This document shows positions 50,718 to 60,103 of a DNA stretch of 64,000 bases, piece by piece. The position numbers and the translations under genes were made by a program. The stretch comes from Yaniella halotolerans DSM 15476 (lineage in GTDB: Bacteria > Actinomycetota > Actinomycetes > Actinomycetales > Micrococcaceae): contig NZ_ATVQ01000001.1 in NCBI RefSeq assembly GCF_000420805.1, positions 1,178,001-1,242,000 of the forward strand, read 5' to 3'. Below the pieces are notes generated by a model. The model made no database searches, was not told where the DNA came from, and saw only the letters and a list, made by a program, of their open reading frames with translations. The number at the start of each line of letters is the position of its first letter. Position 1 is the first letter of the stretch.

Positions 50718-51676
50718 GTTTTCCTTGGGTGGTCATCCGGCAGTGGAACAACCATGATGGCTCCGCGGGCGTGAGCCAAGGTAGTGCATGAGACGGACCC
50801 GAGTAAGAGGCTGGTAAAACCGCCACGACCGCGGGTCCCCAAAACTGTTAATTGGGATCGTTCACTGCACTCAATCATGACTTCTGCCGGTGCGCCGCGC
50901 ATAGCAGTGGGTTTCATGTCTACACCCGGCACCTGCTCCTGTAAGAACTCGATTTCTTCGGCGAGGAACTCCAGTGTGTTCTGCGTTGTTTGCTGCTCGA
51001 GGTCTTCATGTTGTTGCAGATACCAGACACTCGAGGTGCCGGTAAACGGCGGTTGTGCGTGCACGACCTCAAGACCAACGCCAAGGCGTTTTGCTTCTTG
51101 AGCAGCGGTGAGAGCGGCATGACGGGCATGAGCAGAACTATCCACGCCAACGCAGATATCGCGAGTATCCCGGGCTGTATCCGGCCTCTCGCTGAGGTCA
51201 CCCGCTTTACGTTCAACCTCGTCTGGAGAGTGGACAACCACCGTTGGGCAGTGGGCGTAGGCGGGGAGGGCTGCCGCGACCGAGCCGAGGACTCGTCCCC
51301 AAAACCGTCCGAGTCCGCGCCGTCCCACGACCAGGAGTTCAGCATCGGCCGAGACGCTGACGAGCCCGGCTGTCGCATCGCCGATGATGGCTAGGTAATC
51401 GACCTCGCCTTGATGCCCATCGTCTTTCAGGAGTTGTTTGGCTTCAGCCAGCATGCCGTCGGCTATTCGCTGGGAGACATCATCGTCTGGACCCGGCGCG
51501 ACACTATGCAGATAGTCGCTGTATGGAAAGAGATAGGCCGAAGCGACCGTCAGGGGCATGTTGCGACGAGTGGCTGCGCGCGCAGCCCAGCGGAGTGCGT
51601 GTTGTGCATGCGGTGAGCCATCAAAACCTACGACGACACCGAGATTGAGCGTTTCACCGGTTGAAGAGCTAGCCAT
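50711..51676 (-). CDS. Tandem universal stress protein (two UspA domains)
   Basis: A 321-residue protein of two UspA folds. Domain 1: VVGFDGSPHAQHALRWAARA and the nucleotide loop VVGRRGLGRFWGRVLGSVA. Domain 2: CVGVDSSAHARHAALTAAQE and VLGTRGRGGFTSLLLGSVS. Both loops fit G-x2-G-x9-G-(S/T), so ATP binding is likely in each. Tandem Usp proteins are common in actinobacteria, often hypoxia or stress induced. Confidence 0.92.
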   Translation of the reverse strand: MASSSTGETLNLGVVVGFDGSPHAQHALRWAARAATRRNMPLTVASAYLFPYSDYLHSVAPGPDDDVSQRIADGMLAEAKQLLKDDGHQGEVDYLAIIGDATAGLVSVSADAELLVVGRRGLGRFWGRVLGSVAAALPAYAHCPTVVVHSPDEVERKAGDLSERPDTARDTRDICVGVDSSAHARHAALTAAQEAKRLGVGLEVVHAQPPFTGTSSVWYLQQHEDLEQQTTQNTLEFLAEEIEFLQEQVPGVDMKPTAMRGAPAEVMIECSERSQLTVLGTRGRGGFTSLLLGSVSCTTLAHARGAIMVVPLPDDHPRKTQ

Positions 51677-51776
51677 GACCTTGTACCTCCAGGTCCGTTG
51701 GGCTTCGTGTTCTTCAATACTAAGTCAGCACGATGTAATGCGCATCATGTTTTTAGGCGCGGAGGATGCAAGCAGG

Positions 51777-52994
51777 TTAGCTAAATGCGGCTTCGCCGGT
51801 GAGTTTGTGGCCAACGATCAGGGTGTGGACCTCATCGGTGCCTTCGTAGGTGCGAACGGATTCCAGGTTGTTGGCGTGACGCAGTGGCGAGTAGTCGCCG
51901 GTAATGCCATTGCCGCCCAAGATGGTGCGGCACTCGCGTGCGATCTCAATGGCGACGCGGACGTTATCGAGTTTCGCCATCGAAATCTGGTGTAAGTCCA
52001 TGGTGCCGGCGTCATTGGCGCGACCCAGCTGCAGGGCCATGAGCTGCCCCTTGTTCAAGGCGATGGTCATGTCGGCCAGTTTCTTCTGCGTCAGCTGGTA
52101 TGCGGTGAGCGGCTTGCCAAACTGCATGCGGTTTGAAGCGTAATCCAGAGCGGATTCAATCGAATCACGTGCAGCACCCAGTGCGCCCCAGGCGATACCG
52201 TAACGGGCCTCGTTCAGGCACGAGAATGGCCCACGAAGTCCGGGGTTGTGCGGCAGAATCGCCTCGACCGGTAGTTTGGCGTCTTTGAGCCAGATATCGC
52301 ACTGCAGCGAAGCGCGCATCGACATTTTCTGTTCGATGGCTTCGGCGTGATAGCCCAGCGTGTCGGTTGGAACGATGAACCCGCGAACCACCTGAGCGTC
52401 ATCGGGCTTGGTGTCGTTTTCGGGGTGCACGCCGGCTGCCTTGGCGTCGGCAACGGAAACTTTCGCCCAGATGATGGTGATGTTGGCAATTGTGGCCAGC
52501 CCGATCCAGCGCTTGGCGCCGTTGAGCACCCATTCGCCGTCGACCAGTTTGGCGTTGGTGGTCATCGATGATGGATCTGAGCCCGCGGTTGGTTCGGTGA
52601 GGCCGAAGGCGCCGATCACTTCACCCTTGGCCATTTTGGGTAGCCAGGTCTGTTTCTGCTCTTCTGAACCGTTTTTGGCGATTGCGGTCATCGCCAGAGA
52701 GCCCTGTACGGAGATCACGGTGCGCAGACCAGAGTCGCCGGCTTCCATCTCCTGCATGGCGATACCGTATTCAACGGCGGAGCGCCCCCCGCAGCCGTAA
52801 CCGTCAATATGCATACCAAAGAGCCCCAACTCAGCCATTTCCGGAATCAACTCTGTAGGCAGGTGGGCATCGTCGAACCATTTGGCAATGTTCGGACGGA
52901 CGCGACGGTCTACGAATTCCGCGACGGTATCGCGAACTTCTAGCTCCTGCTCGCTGAGCATCGAGGCGATATTGAAGAGGTCTGTTTTCGACAT
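51777..52994 (-). CDS. Glutaryl-CoA dehydrogenase-like acyl-CoA dehydrogenase
   Basis: A 405-residue acyl-CoA dehydrogenase of the glutaryl-CoA dehydrogenase branch: AFGLTEPTAGSDPSSMTTNA, RWIGLATIANITIIWAKV, FSCLNEARYGIAWGALGAAR, and catalytic Glu in RTYEGTDEVHTLIVGHKLTG. The branch also covers decarboxylating and some other CoA esters. It is divergent from a CoA-transferase and an amino-acid-type permease, a grouping that suggests glutarate (from lysine) use. GGAG is five bases before the ATG at 52994. Confidence 0.88.
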   Translation of the reverse strand: MSKTDLFNIASMLSEQELEVRDTVAEFVDRRVRPNIAKWFDDAHLPTELIPEMAELGLFGMHIDGYGCGGRSAVEYGIAMQEMEAGDSGLRTVISVQGSLAMTAIAKNGSEEQKQTWLPKMAKGEVIGAFGLTEPTAGSDPSSMTTNAKLVDGEWVLNGAKRWIGLATIANITIIWAKVSVADAKAAGVHPENDTKPDDAQVVRGFIVPTDTLGYHAEAIEQKMSMRASLQCDIWLKDAKLPVEAILPHNPGLRGPFSCLNEARYGIAWGALGAARDSIESALDYASNRMQFGKPLTAYQLTQKKLADMTIALNKGQLMALQLGRANDAGTMDLHQISMAKLDNVRVAIEIARECRTILGGNGITGDYSPLRHANNLESVRTYEGTDEVHTLIVGHKLTGEAAFS

Positions 52995-53038
52995 GAGTGC
53001 TCCAATGGTCTGACCGAACAACGGCCGGATGAAATCTA

Positions 53039-53054
53039 TGTGATCACCTTCACG
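53039..53054. promoter_or_regulatory. CRP/GlxR-type site in the glutarate divergent promoter
   Basis: TGTGA-TCACCT-TCACG matches TGTGA-N6-TCACA at nine of ten fixed positions. It is 45 bases upstream of the dehydrogenase start and 112 upstream of the CoA-transferase, so one site could serve both. Confidence 0.6.
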
Positions 53055-53165
53055 GTAGCCAACGGACCACATCCGGGCAACAATGGCTCGGATCGTTGCA
53101 CAGAACGTGGGTCATCAATGTTGTTGGAGCATCAATCTTGCAAATGTGTTGCGTTACACACGACG

Positions 53166-54335
53166 ATGGACGACATGACCAAACATGCGCAGACTGAAAC
53201 ATCCGGTGTACTCGACGGCATCATTGTTGCTGATTTTTCCCGGGTGCTTGCCGGTCCCTATGCCACGATGATGCTGGCTGATATGGGAGCAACCGTGATC
53301 AAGGTGGAATCACCCGGTGGTGACGACACCCGCGCGTGGCAACCACCGGTGCGTGATGAGCAGTCTACGTATTTCCTCTCGGTCAACCGCAATAAACAAG
53401 CCATTGCGTTAGATCTGAAAGATGACGACGATCTTGCTGCCGCCCACAAACTATTGGCCAAAGCTGATGTATTCATCGAGAACTTCAAACCCGGCGGGCT
53501 TACCAAATTCAACATGGACCCCGACTCAGTGGCGCAGCGGTATCCGCACCTCGTGCACGCTTCGATTACCGGTTTCGGTACCACCGGCGGCGCTCACCTG
53601 CCCGGCTATGATTTGCTGGCACAAGCAGCTTCGGGGCTCATGGATATTACCGGCGAACCTGAGTCCCAGGGGCAGAAGGCCGGGGTGGCGATTTTCGACG
53701 TTGTCACCGGTCTGCATGCCACCGTGGGTATTCTCGGTGCACTGCAGGAGCGCAACCGGAGTGGCAAAGGCCAGCACGTTGCCGTGAATCTGATGTCCTC
53801 TGCACTGTCTGGATTGGTCAACCAAACCTCTGCCTACGTTGCCGGGGGAGTGGTGCCAACCCGTATGGGCAATGATCACCCGTCCTTGGCGCCGTATGGG
53901 CCTTTCGCGGCATCGGATCAGCCGCTCATCATTGCGGTCGGCAACGATACACAGTTCCGTCGTCTCGTCGATGCTTTGGGGGCATCGGAGCTTGCTGACG
54001 ACGAGCGCTACGCGACCAACCCGGCCCGCAACCAGCACCGTGATCACCTGCGAACCGAACTCGAGCGGCACCTGCAACACAAGACTGCCTCCGGTTGGGT
54101 CGAAGAGCTACGCGAACTCGGGATCCCGTGTTCGGAAGTTTTCTCGATTGCCCAGGGCGTGGACTTCGCTGATGAGATCGGCCTGGAACCGGTGCAACCT
54201 GCCGGTGCAGAGCAGATCCCCACGATCAAACACCCGGTTGACTACTCACGTAGCCCGGTTGCCTACGACAAGGCACCACCGACGCTGAACCAAGACCGCC
54301 AAAGCATTCTGGATTGGCTCAACTCCGAAAGCTAG
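53166..54335 (+). CDS. Class III (CaiB/BaiF) CoA-transferase
   Basis: A 389-residue family III CoA-transferase: VLDGIIVADFSRVLAGPYAT, MGATVIKVESPGGDDTR, SVNRNKQAIALDLKDDDD, ASITGFGTTG and GYDLLAQAASGLMDITGEP with the catalytic Asp. By context it could move CoA from succinyl-CoA to glutarate, giving the substrate of the divergent dehydrogenase. Two ATGs (53166, 53175) are possible; neither has a clear ribosome-binding site. Confidence 0.88.
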   Translation: MDDMTKHAQTETSGVLDGIIVADFSRVLAGPYATMMLADMGATVIKVESPGGDDTRAWQPPVRDEQSTYFLSVNRNKQAIALDLKDDDDLAAAHKLLAKADVFIENFKPGGLTKFNMDPDSVAQRYPHLVHASITGFGTTGGAHLPGYDLLAQAASGLMDITGEPESQGQKAGVAIFDVVTGLHATVGILGALQERNRSGKGQHVAVNLMSSALSGLVNQTSAYVAGGVVPTRMGNDHPSLAPYGPFAASDQPLIIAVGNDTQFRRLVDALGASELADDERYATNPARNQHRDHLRTELERHLQHKTASGWVEELRELGIPCSEVFSIAQGVDFADEIGLEPVQPAGAEQIPTIKHPVDYSRSPVAYDKAPPTLNQDRQSILDWLNSES

Positions 54336-54378
54336 CCCCCAGCATCCCGCGCACCACGGACGAAAGAACAGACACACG

Positions 54379-55851
54379 ATGACGAAAACGCAACAGCAGT
54401 CGGGCGCCATCTCACTGGCCAAGACCCTATCGAATAGAGACGTCCTGGCCCTGGGGTTCGGTGCCATGATCGGCTTCGGGTGGGTGGTCCTGACCAAGGG
54501 ATGGCTCCTGGATGCCGGCCCCGGAGGCGCGTCACTGGCGTTTCTCGTCGGCGGTATCATCATGGCCTTTGTGGGCCTGGTCTATGCCGAACTGACCTCG
54601 GCGATGCCCAAAGCAGGTGGCGCCCATAACTTCATTCTTCGTGCTCGTGGACCCCGTGGAGCATTTATCGGTTCATGGGGATTCATCGGTGGGTACGTCA
54701 CGATTATTGCGTTCGAGGCCGTTGCCGTCCCGAATACCGTCGAATATATTTGGCCCAACATCAATCACATCCCGCTGTGGACTATCGCAGGTTTTGAAGT
54801 GAACCTGACGTGGGCGTTGATCGGTGTGGTGACCGCGGTCGTCCTCACATGGATCAATATTCGCGGCACCAAAATCGCTGGCATGGTTCAAACCTTCGTG
54901 GTGTTGTTCTTGCTGCTGGTCGGCCTCATGCTCATTACCGGAGCCTTCACCGGTGGGGAAGCTCGCAACTTGGAACCGCTGTTTACCCCGGGTGTGGGTG
55001 GGTTCTTCGCGGTGATGATCGCCGTCCCGTTCCTGTTCGTTGGATTCGACGTCATCCCGCAGTCGGCAGAGGAAGCCAATGTTCCACCGCGTCAGGTCGG
55101 ACGTCTGGTCGTCATCTCGGTCATTATGGCCACCATCTGGTACGTCGGCGTCATCTTCACCTCGGCGCTGGGACTATCCGCTGAACAGCTGGAGGCCTCA
55201 CACTTGGCAACCGCCGATGCGGTGTTCAACATGTTCAATTCGCAGGCTGCAGCAAACTTCCTGATTGCCGGTGGGCTGGCAGGCATCTTGACCACGTGGA
55301 ACTCGCTGTTGATCGGTGCATCGCGCATGATTTATGCGCTGTCTCGGACCGGCATGCTGCCACAACGGTTATCGAAGCTGCATCCGAAATATAAGACCCC
55401 GGTCAACGCGCTGGTGCTGTTGGGCGTTATCTCCTGTGTTGCACCGTTCTTCGGAACTGCCCTGTTGGACTGGATGGTGGAATCCGGGTCGCCGATGATC
55501 GTCATCACGTACATGCTGGTTGCGGTGTCATTCCTGATCCTGCGCCGTCGTGAACCAACGATGGATCGTCCGCTGCGGGTCGGCGGTAAGGGCCGCGGTG
55601 GTGAAGTGATTGGCTGGTTCGCCGTGGTCCTGACCATCGCACTGCTGGTCCAATATCTGCCCGGCATGCCCGCTCAACTGGGCTGGCAGCCCTGGGTCAT
55701 TTTCCTGGCCTGGTGGCTTGCGGGTGCCTTCTTCTACTTCCGCATACCGAAGGGCATCCGTGCCGGTGAAGACGTCGAAGAACGGCTCGAACGGGCACTG
55801 CAGGAGCGCGAACGTCAGCGCATCACCTCGACGCGAGTGGAGAAACACTAG
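54379..55851 (+). CDS. APC family permease
   Basis: A 490-residue amino acid/polyamine/organocation transporter with twelve or so helices. The N-terminal GFGAMIGFGWVVLTKGWLLD and helix 6 VPFLFVGFDVIPQSAEEANV are typical. The charged C-terminal tail (EDVEERLERALQERERQRIT) is cytosolic. It begins 43 bases after the CoA-transferase, so probably imports the acid or amino acid used by this cluster. Its stop overlaps that of the convergent Ltp-repeat gene by four bases. Confidence 0.88.
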   Translation: MTKTQQQSGAISLAKTLSNRDVLALGFGAMIGFGWVVLTKGWLLDAGPGGASLAFLVGGIIMAFVGLVYAELTSAMPKAGGAHNFILRARGPRGAFIGSWGFIGGYVTIIAFEAVAVPNTVEYIWPNINHIPLWTIAGFEVNLTWALIGVVTAVVLTWINIRGTKIAGMVQTFVVLFLLLVGLMLITGAFTGGEARNLEPLFTPGVGGFFAVMIAVPFLFVGFDVIPQSAEEANVPPRQVGRLVVISVIMATIWYVGVIFTSALGLSAEQLEASHLATADAVFNMFNSQAAANFLIAGGLAGILTTWNSLLIGASRMIYALSRTGMLPQRLSKLHPKYKTPVNALVLLGVISCVAPFFGTALLDWMVESGSPMIVITYMLVAVSFLILRRREPTMDRPLRVGGKGRGGEVIGWFAVVLTIALLVQYLPGMPAQLGWQPWVIFLAWWLAGAFFYFRIPKGIRAGEDVEERLERALQERERQRITSTRVEKH

Positions 55852-56804
55852 AGACCCGTCTGATTGACTCCGTATTCTGCCTGAGACTGAGTGAACCCCT
55901 CGAACAGCAGTTGGTCAATGAGTCCAGAGCGGGAGAAGGACGAGTAGTCAAGATAATCTTGGGCGGCCTCTGCTGCCTGTTCATTCCAGTCAACGCTCAC
56001 ACTGTCGACCGCCGCGGAGGCGTCGGTATTCGAGAAGCCCTCGAACTCTAATTGGCCGATAAGACCTGAGCGTGAAAACGCCGAGTATTCCAGATACTGG
56101 TCTGCTGACTTGATAGCCTGCTCGCTCCAGTCAACGGTTATATTATCGACGGCCCACGTCGCGTCGGCGGTGGAGTAACCCTCAAATTCGAGTTGATCAA
56201 TGAGCCCGCTGCGGGAAAATGCCGAGAAGCTGAGATAGTCTTCCGCAGCTCCAAGTGCGTTTCGCTGACTCACCGAGCCATCTTGCGTGGCCTCCGGCGT
56301 TTCACTAGAAGGTTCCGGTGTGGGCTCTTGGCTCGTGGCGCTCGGCGTTGCTGCAGGGGTGGTCTCCGGTGCTGATGAGGACTCTTCGGTCTCGGTGGGA
56401 CTTGGACTTTCCGAGGCTGAGGCCGTGGGGGACTCGCTTGGTGAGGCATCGGGTGACGACGTGACTTCCGTTTCCGGAGCCCGTTCGCCCTCATCCAGAG
56501 CGCTGATGACGAGGCCCGTGGCGACCGCGAGAATGATCGACACGAGCATTGCCAGACCACCGGTCACAATACCGGTAACGCTTACGCCCTTCGGCTGTGC
56601 CTTCCGTAGCGCTACGATGCCGATAACCACACCTGCGGCGCCAACAACCAGGCCCACGATGGGCACCCAGGCCAAAAGCAGCCCGATGATGCCGACAATC
56701 AGCGCCGCAATCGCTAGCCCTTTTGGTGCAGCTGACCCAGGGGGCGGCATAGGACTGTACTGCTGGTGTGGTGGTGGCGGGGGTGGAGGATATCCCTGTG
56801 TCAT
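55848..56804 (-). CDS. DUF4190 membrane protein with three Ltp-type repeats
   Basis: A 318-residue protein. A Pro-rich head (PPPPPPPHQQYSPMPPPGSA), two transmembrane helices of DUF4190 type (about 28-95), a ~75-residue Ser/Thr/Glu/Pro stalk, then three tandem ~48-residue repeats, each with A..YL..SAFSRSGLI.QLEFEG followed by A...V(D/N)...VDW.EQA. The repeat is that of the host-cell-surface-exposed lipoprotein (Ltp) family, some phage members of which block DNA entry by other phages. Here it is membrane-tethered, facing out; function is unknown. Confidence 0.85.
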   Translation of the reverse strand: MTQGYPPPPPPPHQQYSPMPPPGSAAPKGLAIAALIVGIIGLLLAWVPIVGLVVGAAGVVIGIVALRKAQPKGVSVTGIVTGGLAMLVSIILAVATGLVISALDEGERAPETEVTSSPDASPSESPTASASESPSPTETEESSSAPETTPAATPSATSQEPTPEPSSETPEATQDGSVSQRNALGAAEDYLSFSAFSRSGLIDQLEFEGYSTADATWAVDNITVDWSEQAIKSADQYLEYSAFSRSGLIGQLEFEGFSNTDASAAVDSVSVDWNEQAAEAAQDYLDYSSFSRSGLIDQLLFEGFTQSQAEYGVNQTGL

Positions 56805-56849
56805 GCTGATGCTCCAAGAACTTCAAGGTGAGTGAGTGTCCTTGGAACC

Positions 56850-57194
56850 CTAGCCCAGCGTCGTAGGAGTCAACAGGGTTGATGACTGTTCTTCGATGCA
56901 ACCACACGGCTCTTCGACGTGGAGGAAAAACCCGGCGGTGGTGGTCAGATAGAGGGAAATCACCAGGCCTATAGTGCCGGTGATGATACCGAGAATACTC
57001 AGCACCTGCGCTTGTGAGCGGCGTCGAGCGATGATGCCCAGCACCACTGCGAGCACACTGATCACCATGCCGACAATCGATAGCCAACTGACAACCAGTG
57101 CGACGAGGCCAAGCAGCAGTGATATCGTTGCCAACCCTTTGGACCGCGAAGCAGGTGACTCGGGTAGGGGAGGTGGAGCATATTCCTGTGTCAC
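56850..57194 (-). CDS. Small DUF4190 membrane protein
   Basis: A 114-residue protein with a Pro-rich head (TQEYAPPPLPESPASR) and two transmembrane helices (ATISLLLGLVALVVSWLSIV and an ILGIITGTIGLVISLYL stretch), similar to the N-terminal part of the neighbouring Ltp-repeat protein and probably its paralogue without the stalk and repeats. It ends with a short Cys-containing tail. GTG start has GGAG at good spacing; the frame is open upstream but lacks a start signal. Confidence 0.78.
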   Translation of the reverse strand: MTQEYAPPPLPESPASRSKGLATISLLLGLVALVVSWLSIVGMVISVLAVVLGIIARRRSQAQVLSILGIITGTIGLVISLYLTTTAGFFLHVEEPCGCIEEQSSTLLTPTTLG

Positions 57195-57282
57195 GACGTC
57201 ACTCCGATGGTTCAAGGTGGTGTGCTTGATTGACAGGCTAGCCCAGCCTCGTGTGCTGCAACAGGGTTGATGTTGCGGCAGG

Positions 57283-58068
57283 TCAGACCATATCGGTGTG
57301 CTGTGCAATCTCGTCTGAGGAAAATGCAGCTTGTGCTTCATGCTGCACTGTCAGGAGCGCATCGGAAATCTCGCGACGGCTCGTGGCGGAGTAACGGGCC
57401 AGTGGCAAGGCGACACTCAGCGCAATATGTTCACCACCGATGTGTCCCAGCGATACGGCCAAAGCCACTAAGCCCTGCTCGGTCGATTCAACATTGACGG
57501 CAAACCCTTGGGTGCGAACCTTGTCGAGTTCTTCGTGGAGGTCTCGGAGATTAAACGCGACCGCCTGGGGTATCGCTCCCTGATCGGTCGGGGCGTAGCG
57601 CGTGTTGACGACCGCCGGAGCGAGATCAGCCAGCATGGCTTTGCCCGACGACGCAAGGTGCGCTGGCAGCCGTTTTCCGAGTCTGCTGGCTAAGATCAGT
57701 GCCCGGTCTGTTGCGACGATGCAGTCATTATGGTGCACCGTTGTGCCAACCATCGTGGCCACATGCACGGTTTCATGGACCAAGCTAAAGAGCCGTTCCA
57801 AGTGCGGACGCAAGCGTTCGTGTAGCGGGGGAGTGACCAGCGCTTGGCCAAAGTGCAATGCACTGGCGCCCGGGAAGAAGCGCTGCTTTTCACCCCGTAC
57901 CGCAAACCCGTCGGCCGCGATGGTTGCCAAGATGCGCGATGACGTCGACGGGTTCACGTCGAGGTGTTTGGCCGCCTCAGAAACGCTCACCGAGCCCTGG
58001 GATGCCATGAGTCGCAAGACCTGCAGTGCACGGTGAATTGCCTCAATTCGCGGGGTGGATTTGCTCAC
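57283..58068 (-). CDS. IclR family transcriptional regulator
   Basis: A 261-residue IclR protein: N-terminal winged helix (IHRALQVLRLMASQGSVSVS, AKHLDVNPSTSSRILATI) and C-terminal GAF-like effector domain (VHVATMVGTTVHHNDCIVAT, RLGKRLPAHLASSGKAMLAD). It is divergent from an aromatic hydroxylase 100 bases away; IclR proteins often control aromatic degradation, so that is the likely target. Confidence 0.9.
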   Translation of the reverse strand: MSKSTPRIEAIHRALQVLRLMASQGSVSVSEAAKHLDVNPSTSSRILATIAADGFAVRGEKQRFFPGASALHFGQALVTPPLHERLRPHLERLFSLVHETVHVATMVGTTVHHNDCIVATDRALILASRLGKRLPAHLASSGKAMLADLAPAVVNTRYAPTDQGAIPQAVAFNLRDLHEELDKVRTQGFAVNVESTEQGLVALAVSLGHIGGEHIALSVALPLARYSATSRREISDALLTVQHEAQAAFSSDEIAQHTDMV

Positions 58069-58168
58069 ACCGCAAATTTAGCAGTTGTCGTTGCGTTTGT
58101 CGCATGTTTGGGCGTACGGTCCAGCAGAGAATGTGTTGGAGCGCACGAGCGCAGAATGGAAGAACAGC

Positions 58169-60103
58169 ATGCAATACCACCTCAACGGTTACACCTTCGG
58201 AGACCCCAGCATTGCCCCGGCGGCACCGCGGTATATGCGGCAAGACGCCGAGTTGCCCGCAACCGTCGATGTCCTCGTCGTAGGGACCGGGCCCGCAGGT
58301 GCCGTGCTGACCGCTCAACTCTCCCAGTATCCCGAGTTATCGGTGGCCACGGTGGATCGTCGTGCCGAACCACTAGCCCGTGGTCATGCTGACGGGGTTG
58401 CCTGTCGAACCGTGGAAATGTTTGAGGCCTTTGGTCTGGCCGATAGGCTCGTGCGCGAAGCGCTCTGGGTCAATGAAACTGCGTTCTGGTCGGTTGAAAA
58501 CTCCGATGAGGGCATCACCCGCACCGGCCTGGTCCAAGACGTTGCCGATGGACTGTCCGAATTCCCACACGTCATCGTGAACCAGGCGCGCATGCAGGAA
58601 TTGCTCTTTGACGTCGCTGCAAATTCACCGTCCCGTTTTGCCGTCGACTACGGCTGGCAGTACGTTTCTCAGACCATCGACGAATCGGACGAGTACCCCG
58701 TCGAGGTGACCCTGGAAGCTACTGCCGAGGAACAGGCCGGTACAACTCGCACCGTCCGCGCAAAATATGTGGTCGGCTGTGATGGTGCCCGTTCTGCGGT
58801 GCGCGAGTCGATCGATCGCAAGCTCCACGGAGATGTGCAAAACCATGCGTGGGGCGTCATGGACGTCCTGCTGGTCACGGATTTCCCAGATATTCGCAAG
58901 AAGGCCGTGATCAGCTCGGATGCAGGTTCGATCATTCTGATCCCACGTGAAGGCGGCTATTTGGTGCGGCTCTACGTTGACCTCGGTGCCGTCCCCGAAG
59001 GCGATACCGACTTCCGGAAACGCACCACGGTCGAACAGATCACCGAATCAGCCAACAAGATTCTGGACCCCTACAGCATCGAGGTCCGCGATGTTGCCTG
59101 GTGGTCAATTTACGAGGTCGGCCAGCGCATCGCCGATGGTTTCGATAACCTCAACGACGACGAACGTGCCGACCAGCAGCCGCGTATTTTCATTGCCGGC
59201 GATGCCTGCCATACCCACTCGGCAAAAGCCGGTCAGGGGATGAACGTGTCGATGCAGGATACGTTCAACCTCGGTTGGAAACTGGGCGCTGTGCTGACCG
59301 GCCAGGCTAAACCGGAGTTGCTGCACACCTACTCGGAAGAGCGCAAAGTCACCGCTCAAGAACTCATTGACTATGACATTCGTTGGTCCAAGATGGTGGG
59401 TTCACGCGATGCTGATCAACCGGTCACCCCGGAAGAAGTCGAAGCACAGTTTGTGCGCGGCGGGCAATTTACTGCGGGACTCGCGACCCGGTACACTCCC
59501 GAATTTTCGACGCTGACCGGAGCCGACACGCATCAGGATCTGGCACCGAAGTTTGAAATCGGCACCCGCTTCCACTCGGCACCGGTCATTCGGGTCGCCG
59601 ATGCCAAACCTTTGCAGCTTGGCCACGTCCACCGGGCAGACGGACGGTGGCGCGTTTACCTCTTCGCTGATGATGCCGGGCTGGCGCCAGGGTCGGCCAT
59701 CGCCAACTGGTGTGAACGCATGCTCACCGATGACGCCAGCGCGATCAACCGGTTCACCCCGCAGAGCACCGATACGGATTCGGTCTTCGACATCTACGCC
59801 GTCACTCAGCAGTCGCATACCGAGGTCGATATCAACGCTCTGCCCAAATTGGTGCAGCCAGCTAAAGGCATCTTTGGGCTTACCGACTATGAGAAAGTCT
59901 TCTCAGCCGAAAAGACGAACGGTAGCTTGCTGGGCAATATCCCGGGGCTGGAGGCCACGCAGGATATCTATGACCTGCGCGAAATCGATCGCACCCGCGG
60001 AGCCGTCGTCATTGTCCGCCCCGACCAGTACATTGGCCACGTATTGCCGTTGGAAGACTACGAAGCGTTCGATGCCTACTTTGCTGCGTTTCTGAAGGGC
60101 TAA
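58169..60103 (+). CDS. FAD-dependent aromatic monooxygenase (phenol/3-hydroxybenzoate type)
   Basis: A 644-residue group A flavin monooxygenase: FAD motif VDVLVVGTGPAGAVLTAQLS, the DG motif VVGCDGARSAVRESI, and GD motif FIAGDACHTHSAKAGQGMNV then SMQDTFNLGWKLG. The C-terminal thioredoxin-like domain and total length fit phenol 2-monooxygenase or 3-hydroxybenzoate 4-monooxygenase rather than shorter PHBH. Start 58169 follows GGAAGAA; the frame is open back to 58085. Regulators flank it on both sides (IclR, LysR); no ring-cleavage genes are visible. Confidence 0.88.
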   Translation: MQYHLNGYTFGDPSIAPAAPRYMRQDAELPATVDVLVVGTGPAGAVLTAQLSQYPELSVATVDRRAEPLARGHADGVACRTVEMFEAFGLADRLVREALWVNETAFWSVENSDEGITRTGLVQDVADGLSEFPHVIVNQARMQELLFDVAANSPSRFAVDYGWQYVSQTIDESDEYPVEVTLEATAEEQAGTTRTVRAKYVVGCDGARSAVRESIDRKLHGDVQNHAWGVMDVLLVTDFPDIRKKAVISSDAGSIILIPREGGYLVRLYVDLGAVPEGDTDFRKRTTVEQITESANKILDPYSIEVRDVAWWSIYEVGQRIADGFDNLNDDERADQQPRIFIAGDACHTHSAKAGQGMNVSMQDTFNLGWKLGAVLTGQAKPELLHTYSEERKVTAQELIDYDIRWSKMVGSRDADQPVTPEEVEAQFVRGGQFTAGLATRYTPEFSTLTGADTHQDLAPKFEIGTRFHSAPVIRVADAKPLQLGHVHRADGRWRVYLFADDAGLAPGSAIANWCERMLTDDASAINRFTPQSTDTDSVFDIYAVTQQSHTEVDINALPKLVQPAKGIFGLTDYEKVFSAEKTNGSLLGNIPGLEATQDIYDLREIDRTRGAVVIVRPDQYIGHVLPLEDYEAFDAYFAAFLKG

